This document shows, piece after piece, positions 6,148 to 11,826 of a DNA stretch of 11,826 nucleotides (positions are counted from its first letter, which is position 1; the number at the start of each line of letters is the position of its first letter). The notes below the pieces were generated by a model. That model ran no database searches. It was not told the DNA's origin and saw only the letters and a list, made by a program, of their open reading frames with translations. Origin of the DNA: Thermoplasmatota archaeon (GTDB lineage: Archaea > Thermoplasmatota > E2 > DHVEG-1); contig JAUWCF010000010.1 in NCBI GenBank assembly GCA_030609445.1, positions 1 to 11,826 of the forward strand, given 5' to 3'. The position numbers and the translations under genes were made by a program.

Positions 6148-8397
6148 TTATGCATTAACAACAGCTAATGCTTCTAGTGCTCTATTGAAAGTTGAGCTTG
6201 GGCGCATTGCTTCTGTTACCATTTCAATATTTGGTTTATAGTAGCCACCCATATCAACTGGTTTTCCTTGTGCAGCATTCAACTCATCGATTATCTTGGT
6301 CTCGTTATCTGCAAGTTCTTGTGCAAGTTTTGTAAAACGCTCTTGAAGTTCAATATCTTTTATCTGCTCAGCCATTGATTGTGCCCAGTATAATGTAAGA
6401 TAGAAATGACTACCTCTATTATCCAACTCATTAACCTTACGAGAAGGCGACTTGTTGTTTAAAAGAAATTTACTAGTTGCTTGGTCAAGGGTATCTCCTA
6501 AGACTTGGGCATTCTCATTATTGGTTGTTTTACTTAAATGTTCCAATGATACTGCAAGAGCTAGAAATTCGCCAAGGGAATCCCATCGTAGATGACCTTC
6601 TTCTAGAAATTGTTGAACGTGTTTGGGGGCTGATCCACCTGCTCCCGTTTCATATAACCCACCGCCATTCATGAGAGGTACTATTGAATACATTTTTGCA
6701 CTGGTACCTACTTCAAGAATCGGAAACAAGTCTGTCAAATAATCACGTAATACGTTACCGGTAACTGAAATCGTGTCTTTACCATCTTTCATACGCTCTA
6801 TTGAAAAACGTGTGGCTTCTACCGGTGGCATGATAGGGATTTCCAGGTCATTTGTATCATAATCTTGTAAATAACGATTTAATTTTTCTATAAGTTGCGC
6901 ATCATGTGCTCTGTTTTTGTCCAACCAGAAAACAGCAGGCCATCCAGTTGCTTTTGCTCTATTTACAGCGAGTTTAACCCAGTCTTGAATTGGAAGATCT
7001 TTTACCTGGCACATACGCCAGACGTCTCCTTCTTCGACGGTGTGTTCGAGCATTGTTTGTCCTGAAGAAGCAACAACACGAATTATTCCATTGTCAGGGC
7101 ATAGAAATGTCTTGTCATGAGATCCATATTCTTCTGCTTTTTGGGCCATAAGACCAACATTTTGAACTGTTCCCATTGTTGTTGGATCAAAAGCTCCATG
7201 TTTTTTACAGAAATCAATGGATTCCTTATACACTCCAGCATAACTGCTGTCAGGTATCACAAATTTTGTGTCATGAAGTTTACCATCTGGGCCCCACATT
7301 TGCCCCGAATTCCGAATTGCAGCTGGTATAGATGCATCGATAATCACATCACTAGGTACATGGAGGTTTGTGATTCCTTTATCGGAGTTTACCATCGCAA
7401 GTTTTGGTCCATTTTCATAACATTTCTTAATGTCAGCTTCGATTTCCATTCTTTTTTCTTCAGGCAAAGTATTGATTTTTGTATAAAGATCACCTAGGCC
7501 ATTGTTTGGACTGATGCCCAGTTCTTTAAAAACCGATTCATGTTTTTCAAAAACGTCCTTGAAGAAAACAGAAACCACGTGACCAAAAATGATAGGATCT
7601 GAAACCTTCATCATTGTGGCTTTTAAATGAACAGAGAACAATACATCCTTATTTTTCGCATCTTCTATTTGCTCCTTGAGAAATGTACGTAAAGCACGTT
7701 TGTTCATAACTGTTGCATCGATGATTTCACCATCCAGAAGTGCTAGTGTTTCTTTGAGAACTTGAGAATTTCCATCTTGATCAACGAACTCAATTTTAGC
7801 GTCTCCTGCAGTAGCTTGCGTGATAGTAATAGATTTCTCGTTAGAGCAGAGATCTCCACTGTCCATATGTACAACATGTGATTTTGAATCTTTAGCCCAT
7901 TCGCCCATTGGATGCGGGTTTTCTTTTGCATAATTTTTAACAGGGTCTGGGACTCTCCGATCTGAGTTACCTTCTCTTAAAACAGGGTTTACAGCACTTC
8001 CTTTAATCTTATCATATCTAGCTTTAATCTCTTTCTCTATCTCGCCTTTTGGATTCTCTGGATAGTTTGGCAAGTTATAGCCATGCTCTTGTAATTCTTT
8101 TATTGCTGCCTTCAACTGAGGGAGTGAAGCACTGATACACGGTAGTTTAATGATATTTCCTTCTGGTTTTTTGACAAGCTCACCTAATTCTGCTAAATCA
8201 TCAGATTGTCTCTGACTCTCAGTGAGCTTCTCAGGAAACTTAGCGATAATTCTTCCTGCAAGAGAGATATCTCTCGTTTCAACGGTAACTCCTGTTGCCT
8301 CTGTGAATGCTTCGATGATAGGTAGAAAAGAGTAAGTTGCTAATGCTGGTGCTTCATCGACTTTTGTATAAATAATCTTTCCAACTTCATTACTCAT
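6148..8397 (-). CDS. icd: Monomeric NADP-dependent isocitrate dehydrogenase
   Basis: At 749 residues, it is the large single-chain IDH class, not the ~420-residue dimeric type. It converts isocitrate and NADP to 2-oxoglutarate, CO2 and NADPH, with Mg or Mn. By alignment from memory to the Azotobacter enzyme (offset +4), the key residues are in place: Lys259, Asp350 and Asp354 in [12 protein letters not shown], Tyr424, Arg551-Asp552, and the NADP-binding His593, Arg604 and Arg653. The substrate loop reads CISAS (87-91), where the family usually has NISAS. GGAGAAGG lies 6 nt before the ATG. The IscB element now separates it from aclA by about 1.5 kb; before insertion the two genes probably overlapped. 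This class is mostly bacterial, so horizontal acquisition is plausible. Confidence 0.95.
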   Translation of the reverse strand: MSNEVGKIIYTKVDEAPALATYSFLPIIEAFTEATGVTVETRDISLAGRIIAKFPEKLTESQRQSDDLAELGELVKKPEGNIIKLPCISASLPQLKAAIKELQEHGYNLPNYPENPKGEIEKEIKARYDKIKGSAVNPVLREGNSDRRVPDPVKNYAKENPHPMGEWAKDSKSHVVHMDSGDLCSNEKSITITQATAGDAKIEFVDQDGNSQVLKETLALLDGEIIDATVMNKRALRTFLKEQIEDAKNKDVLFSVHLKATMMKVSDPIIFGHVVSVFFKDVFEKHESVFKELGISPNNGLGDLYTKINTLPEEKRMEIEADIKKCYENGPKLAMVNSDKGITNLHVPSDVIIDASIPAAIRNSGQMWGPDGKLHDTKFVIPDSSYAGVYKESIDFCKKHGAFDPTTMGTVQNVGLMAQKAEEYGSHDKTFLCPDNGIIRVVASSGQTMLEHTVEEGDVWRMCQVKDLPIQDWVKLAVNRAKATGWPAVFWLDKNRAHDAQLIEKLNRYLQDYDTNDLEIPIMPPVEATRFSIERMKDGKDTISVTGNVLRDYLTDLFPILEVGTSAKMYSIVPLMNGGGLYETGAGGSAPKHVQQFLEEGHLRWDSLGEFLALAVSLEHLSKTTNNENAQVLGDTLDQATSKFLLNNKSPSRKVNELDNRGSHFYLTLYWAQSMAEQIKDIELQERFTKLAQELADNETKIIDELNAAQGKPVDMGGYYKPNIEMVTEAMRPSSTFNRALEALAVVNA

Positions 8398-8448
8398 TTG
8401 AATCCTTCTCCATCATATTATTTATCACCTTTGCCAAGAAGACCGCTT

Positions 8449-8464
8449 CCAAACAAATGTTTGG
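8449..8464. repeat. Right-end hairpin of the IscB element
   Basis: A perfect 6-bp stem CCAAAC/GTTTGG with an AAAT loop, followed on the plus strand by TGGTGG. It matches the left-end hairpin in sequence and orientation, and lies 20 bp past the iscB stop. Confidence 0.75.
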
Positions 8465-8484
8465 TGGTGGATGAATTGGCTTTT

Positions 8485-9840
8485 CTATCCAAATATTTCT
8501 TTTCCATAACAAATCAACTCCACATTTCTAATGTTTGAATTAATGATTTCTTTTGCATCATCAATAAGTCTGACCCATTTACCATAACTGAAAACACCTT
8601 TTACCATGCATTCTTTACCATGATATCTAACTAAATCGTTTGGCTGAAGTTTGTATCTCTGCCTGCGAATAGATGGCTTAAATCCCTTGCGATTGGTCTG
8701 AATTGAACGGTTGTTGCGTCTGACCTGTTTTGCAATCAATGGAATGGTACGAGCTACGTCCCTTGTCCCTCCAGCGATAACAAAAGCATCGTTGATATGG
8801 GACTTTTGCAACCCTTGTTTAATGCGATTATGTTTTGTAACATAACCATAAGTATGTCCGCATCCAAGAGCATTGACTATTTTCCATCGAACCATAGTCA
8901 TAAAGGTCTCAGGCTTGAAATTCTTAACCTTCTTTTTTGGAATGATATCAACACCTGTATGGTGCTCTTCATGACAGGTTTTGCATACTGTCAAAAGCTT
9001 TTCTGATCTGTCCGTTGCACCTTCAGCTTTACCATTGATATGATGAACTTGCAGAATTAGGTCTTTCTTTTTTCCATGACAATGCTGACAGGCATGATTA
9101 TCTCGATGCAAAACATATTCCCGAACGTTCCAAAAACCAAGTTGTTCTCCTTGCTGATATTCTTCTCCTTGAATATCTAGATTTTTGATTTTCTGAATAT
9201 CAAAACCTGCTACCTCAACCATGGTCTCAGTTATGGGTAACAGTTTCTTGATTTTCTCAACAAGCCTGATATGACTGTCAAGTTTGTGCTGGATACTTGG
9301 TGCAAGCCATCCTTTGGGCTTGCTTCGGTTGTCGAATCTTGCCTGTCGATGCCAGAGTTTGTTTCTTCGTGTTCTACGGTAGTTTCTTCTTTGCTCCAGC
9401 AGTTTTGAAATGTTGGTTCGCAGTTGCACTTCACCAGATAGAAGTTCCTTTTTGCTGGTTACTGCTGAAAAACCAATTGTTTTGTACCCATTATCCAATC
9501 CTAAAGTAACTGGTTGTCTTGCAGTGCCTTTTGTTTCCAGCAGCTGTATTGTAAAAGGCTTTCTACTGACTACTATTGCTTTGCCTTGTTCAAGCAGATG
9601 TCGTGCTTTAGCTGGTTTACAAGGCATCAAAGGCTCTTTTTGCAAGTTAATGACATATACGCTTAGGTTATGTCCAGTCTTGCCAGACTGTTGGTCCACA
9701 TCGGAGTTGCTAGAAAACGTTTTTGCATTCTGCAACACTTGACCTACCACACAGTCATGTTTAATCACAGAATTACAGTTGCTACGGATTTGTGGAGCGT
9801 CCGTAGGTGTATTATTATGTCTTTTTTCTAGCTTCTGCAT
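8485..9840 (-). CDS. iscB: IscB RNA-guided nuclease (RuvC + HNH), Cas9-ancestor family
   Basis: A protein of 451 residues from the ATG at 9840, chosen because AGGAGG (9850-9855) lies 9 nt upstream; the frame is open to a TTG at 9888 inside the end hairpin. Residues 1-60 are an unusual extension over hairpin-rich DNA. The PLMP domain starts at VYVINLQKEPLMPC (61-74). RuvC-I is LGLDNG with Asp116. The Arg-rich bridge helix spans about 147-172 (RRNYRRTRRNK). RuvC-II is VEVAGFD with Glu209. HNH spans about 243-295 with zinc Cys251/254 and 286/289 and catalytic VHH (265-267). RuvC-III is HIND with His348 and Asp351. A basic C-terminal domain follows. All catalytic residues are kept, so it should be an active omega-RNA-guided dual nuclease that helps the element persist after excision. 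Confidence 0.92.
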   Translation of the reverse strand: MQKLEKRHNNTPTDAPQIRSNCNSVIKHDCVVGQVLQNAKTFSSNSDVDQQSGKTGHNLSVYVINLQKEPLMPCKPAKARHLLEQGKAIVVSRKPFTIQLLETKGTARQPVTLGLDNGYKTIGFSAVTSKKELLSGEVQLRTNISKLLEQRRNYRRTRRNKLWHRQARFDNRSKPKGWLAPSIQHKLDSHIRLVEKIKKLLPITETMVEVAGFDIQKIKNLDIQGEEYQQGEQLGFWNVREYVLHRDNHACQHCHGKKKDLILQVHHINGKAEGATDRSEKLLTVCKTCHEEHHTGVDIIPKKKVKNFKPETFMTMVRWKIVNALGCGHTYGYVTKHNRIKQGLQKSHINDAFVIAGGTRDVARTIPLIAKQVRRNNRSIQTNRKGFKPSIRRQRYKLQPNDLVRYHGKECMVKGVFSYGKWVRLIDDAKEIINSNIRNVELICYGKEIFG

Positions 9841-9849
9841 ATTTCTATG

Positions 9850-9855
9850 CCTCCT
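9850..9855 (-). promoter_or_regulatory. Ribosome binding site deciding the iscB start
   Basis: AGGAGG on the minus strand, 9 nt before the ATG at 9840. It favours this start over the TTG at 9888 and means the omega RNA region is probably also translated. Confidence 0.7.
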
Positions 9856-9884
9856 AATCAACTTGTGACTTTTGCAAGCCACTT

Positions 9885-9902
9885 CCAAAACCTAAGTTTT
9901 GG
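9885..9902. repeat. Left-end hairpin of the IscB element
   Basis: A perfect 7-bp stem CCAAAAC/GTTTTGG with a CTAA loop, followed on the plus strand by TGGTGG. It contains the present stop codon of aclA (TAG, 9892-9894) and is the counterpart of the right-end hairpin at 8449-8464. Confidence 0.75.
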
Positions 9903-11769
9903 TGGTGGTAGTTGACTTCACTTTTTCTGGTTTATCAGGCATCATATAAGCAATATCGTCCCATGGATGCCGATACAGTCCTGCCTTCATTCGTTTCTGA
10001 TCCATAATATGTCCCATGAATCCAATGCTTCTCCCAAGTACAAAGAGTGCATTGAGTGTTCCAAGAGAAACAAATTCTTTTACTTCTTCTGGAGAGTATC
10101 CTATGCTTCTAAACATGTCACAGCAGAGAATACCAATGCATCCATCAACGTTAAGGATAAGATTTCCTCTTTTTGCTGTGGTTATTTTTTCAACTTCCAG
10201 TGCATAGTCCAAATATGGAGTCATTGGGAAGTTCTTTTTTGCATAAGCCTTGAGTAGCGTTACACGTACATCAGGATTTGTTACTGATTTTATTCTATGG
10301 CCGATACCTTGGATGTTGATATTTTTGTTTTTCATATCTTTTACCATGAATTCAGGAGGATGCCCTGCATCACAATATGATGTGAAATGTTCTGCAGCAC
10401 CTTTTACTGCCCCTCCAAATCTTGGTCCGATAGTAAGTAGACCACTCACCAGTGACGAAATGAGATCTTTACCTGCTCGTGCTGTGACAATCGCGTTATG
10501 AGCTCCAGATACTGCTGGACCGTGATCTGCTGTAAGTAGAACAACCATTTCAAGAAAATCAGTTGACCATTTTGGAAGTTTCTTCTTGAACCAAAGTAGA
10601 CCAAGTACGCCACCTAGCCCATAATTATCTTCAAATATCTTACTGATCGGGATACCGCAATACATGAGTTCCTCGCCACGATCATCTGAAATCGTACTGA
10701 TAAACTCAGAAGGCTTCCGCACGATACCATCACGGATAGCAACCTTGTAATCGATAGGTATCCTTGGTGGTTCTATGTCAGGCATTGGTTTTATTCTCCC
10801 TGCCTTTACTTCTTTATCAAAAACTTCTTTGATTTTTTTATCAAAATCTTCAAAGGAATCCGGAACAGCAGCTCCTGCTTCTTTAAGTGCTTTATTTTTT
10901 ACATCAGCTGTTTCCCTATCAGCACCCGCTCTTGCACCTGCATGACCAAACTGTACCTCCGCTGGGAAGACCTTTGAGCATGTTCCAATGCACCAGGCAA
11001 CGAGTGGCTTTTTGATTTTTCCAGATTTTAACGCATCAACAACTACATATTCGTCAATACCACCAACTTCCCCTAGCAATACGATCATTTTTATGTCTGG
11101 ATTTTTCTCGTATCTCATGATGTGCTCTATAAATGTTGAGCCAGGATACCGGTCACCACCAATAGCTACTCCTTCATAGACGCCGTCAGAGTTGCGGGCA
11201 ATGATGTTGTTCAGTTCATTTGATAAACCACCTGATTTTGATACATAGGCAACGCTACCTGGTCTATGAAGGCGACAGGCAATAATGTTATCAAGCATTC
11301 CTGCGGTGTTTCCTATCCTAAATCCACCACCAGCAATACCTCCAACTGTTGCAGGACCAATAATCCATTTTTTCTTTTCATTTGCAATTTTAACCAACTC
11401 TCTTGATCTCCGCTCAGGAACACCTTCAGCGATAATTGCTACTGTTCGTATGGTTTTGCTTTCAAGAGCTTCTTTTGATGTTTGATATGCCGACCTAAAC
11501 GATGCAAAGTTTACCATGACATCTACATCATTATGCTTTGCAACTGCTTCCTTAAGAGTCTTGTACATAGGGATCATAACTTCTTTTGTTCCCCAGAAGC
11601 ACTTGTGATATCCTTCTCTAGTGGGATTTACAATACAGGCAACTGATGGTTCTTTTCTCCTGCAGATGTAATCAAAATCAAGCATACGTTGGATTGCATT
11701 TTGTTGATAACCAAACACTATGGCCTTTGTATCCTTATCAAACAATATATATTCTGGTCTTTTTTTCAT
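9892..11769 (-). CDS. aclA: ATP-citrate lyase, large subunit (CoA-ligase plus citrate synthase domains)
   Basis: A protein of 625 residues from the ATG at 11769; GAGGGGG 6 nt upstream favours this over the TTG at 11787. Residues 1-330 are the succinyl-CoA-ligase alpha-like part with phosphohistidine His276 in VQFGHAGARAG and Glu234 in LLGEVGG. Residues about 340-612 are the citrate-synthase domain with TADHGPAVSGAHN (His416), GIGHRIKS (His491) and NVDGCIG (Asp542). The end HPWDDIAYMMP matches the C-terminus of eukaryotic and Chlorobium enzymes. With AclB it cleaves citrate with ATP and CoA to acetyl-CoA and oxaloacetate. The last eight residues (KSTTTTKT) and the stop lie in or at the border of the inserted IscB element, so the native tail has been replaced. 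The gene naming follows Chlorobium (aclBA). Confidence 0.95.
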   Translation of the reverse strand: MKKRPEYILFDKDTKAIVFGYQQNAIQRMLDFDYICRRKEPSVACIVNPTREGYHKCFWGTKEVMIPMYKTLKEAVAKHNDVDVMVNFASFRSAYQTSKEALESKTIRTVAIIAEGVPERRSRELVKIANEKKKWIIGPATVGGIAGGGFRIGNTAGMLDNIIACRLHRPGSVAYVSKSGGLSNELNNIIARNSDGVYEGVAIGGDRYPGSTFIEHIMRYEKNPDIKMIVLLGEVGGIDEYVVVDALKSGKIKKPLVAWCIGTCSKVFPAEVQFGHAGARAGADRETADVKNKALKEAGAAVPDSFEDFDKKIKEVFDKEVKAGRIKPMPDIEPPRIPIDYKVAIRDGIVRKPSEFISTISDDRGEELMYCGIPISKIFEDNYGLGGVLGLLWFKKKLPKWSTDFLEMVVLLTADHGPAVSGAHNAIVTARAGKDLISSLVSGLLTIGPRFGGAVKGAAEHFTSYCDAGHPPEFMVKDMKNKNINIQGIGHRIKSVTNPDVRVTLLKAYAKKNFPMTPYLDYALEVEKITTAKRGNLILNVDGCIGILCCDMFRSIGYSPEEVKEFVSLGTLNALFVLGRSIGFMGHIMDQKRMKAGLYRHPWDDIAYMMPDKPEKVKSTTTTKT

Positions 11770-11770
11770 T

Positions 11771-11826
11771 TTAAACCCCCTCGCCAAGAGCTATTGGAAC
11801 AATTCTTGTCATGTGAGTTTCAGGAC
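11771..11826 (-). CDS. aclB: ATP-citrate lyase, small subunit, C-terminal end only
   Basis: The last 18 codons of a gene entering from the right edge, ending TAA at 11771-11773, one base before the aclA ATG. The visible peptide is PETHMTRIVPIALGEGV. It resembles the conserved GPEATMTGI (eukaryotic) or GPETHMT-type end of the ATP-grasp, citrate- and ATP-binding small subunit. The order small then large subunit matches the aclBA operons of green sulfur bacteria, and the one-base gap implies translational coupling. Identification rests on this short peptide plus position. Confidence 0.75.
   Translation of the reverse strand, partial: PETHMTRIVPIALGEGV

Larger units (their letters stand above)
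8425..9917 (-). mobile_element. Non-autonomous IS200/IS605-type element carrying iscB (ISC/HEARO element)
   Basis: The two ends share a same-orientation motif with a hairpin: CTTCC + CCAAAAC/GTTTTGG + TGGTGG at the left end (9885-9908), and CTTCC + CCAAAC/GTTTGG + TGGTGG at the right end (8449-8470), given here on the plus strand with the two C of CCAAA counted once. Such subterminal hairpins are what Y1 transposases (TnpA) recognise in IS200/IS605 elements. Read on the minus strand, GTGA precedes the left end (9918-9921) and GTGA closes the right end (8425-8428), so I place the borders there. GTGA/ATGA is, as I recall, the insertion signal of HEARO elements. An ATGA at about 8413-8416 is an alternative right border. 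There is no tnpA inside, so movement would need a transposase from elsewhere. Confidence 0.75.
9652..9933 (-). ncRNA. Predicted omega RNA (HEARO RNA) overlapping the start of iscB
   Basis: IscB guide RNAs are encoded directly upstream of iscB, with the guide at the 5' end copied from the left flank. Here, in order on the minus strand, come about 16 nt of aclA (9918-9933, predicted guide), the end hairpin (9885-9902), GTGGCT/AGTCAC (9865-9882, one G-T pair), CTACGGA/TCCGTAG (9782-9806), TTGCA/TGCAA (9723-9735), CAGTCT/AGACTG with a GGCA tetraloop (9675-9690) and GACATA/TATGTC (9652-9674). Six hairpins in 250 nt, ending at the PLMP motif, is far more than coding DNA needs. The exact ends are inferred. 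Confidence 0.6.

Noticed and set aside
9841..9888. Extension of iscB to the TTG at 9888
   Set aside because: That TTG lies in the end hairpin and lacks a ribosome binding site, while the ATG at 9840 has AGGAGG at good spacing.
8425..9917. CRISPR array or Cas9 locus suggested by the RuvC/HNH protein
   Set aside because: There are no direct repeats with spacers, no cas1/cas2, and the protein has IscB size and an N-terminal PLMP domain; the element ends are of transposon type.
10250..10501. Plus-strand open frames inside aclA and other large genes
   Set aside because: They are antisense shadows of well-conserved coding sequence.

Overview
The window reads as archaeal, AT-rich chromosomal DNA. 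The archaeal markers are an Alba chromatin protein, a ThiD-ThiN fusion for thiamin synthesis, a ferredoxin-linked IorAB pair, and TATA-like boxes about 25 bp upstream of likely transcript starts, alongside GGAGG-type ribosome binding sites. A thermoplasmatal or related euryarchaeal source is possible, but nothing here proves the lineage.

Layout, left to right. Positions 1-293 hold no recognisable gene. On the minus strand at 294-767 is a small exported protein with a BsuPI/Ig-like domain. At 869-3518, also minus, lies a tightly coupled cluster iorA-iorB-small zinc-ribbon protein: iorA and iorB overlap as ATGA, and iorB and the zinc-ribbon gene overlap as TAGTG. Positions 3519-4116 are intergenic and include a structured, T-tract-terminated RNA candidate at 3852-3928. 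On the plus strand are a 38-codon gene with a strong ribosome binding site (4117-4233), the thiDN fusion (4322-5668) and alba (5748-6032). Convergent to these is a minus-strand block: the 3' end of a citrate-cleaving small subunit (aclB, running off the right edge), aclA (9892-11769) and a monomeric NADP-isocitrate dehydrogenase (6148-8397).

The most interesting object is a mobile element of about 1.5 kb inserted between aclA and icd (roughly 8425-9917). It has matching hairpin ends of IS200/IS605 type, encodes an intact IscB RNA-guided nuclease (RuvC plus HNH, the Cas9 ancestor family) and carries no transposase. Its left end supplies the last codons and stop of aclA. The first ~60 codons of iscB are also a run of perfect hairpins, as expected if the omega RNA (HEARO RNA) overlaps the reading frame. 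The 5' guide would be read from the end of aclA. Joining the flanks at GTGA restores an open aclA frame that ends over the icd start codon, suggesting an originally overlapping aclB-aclA-icd operon.

Metabolically, AclBA splits citrate to acetyl-CoA and oxaloacetate using ATP and CoA. Icd interconverts isocitrate and 2-oxoglutarate with NADP. IorAB oxidises aryl-pyruvates to aryl-acetyl-CoA with ferredoxin. The acl-icd block could serve cytosolic acetyl-CoA and 2-oxoglutarate supply, or part of a reductive TCA route; the window alone cannot decide between these.
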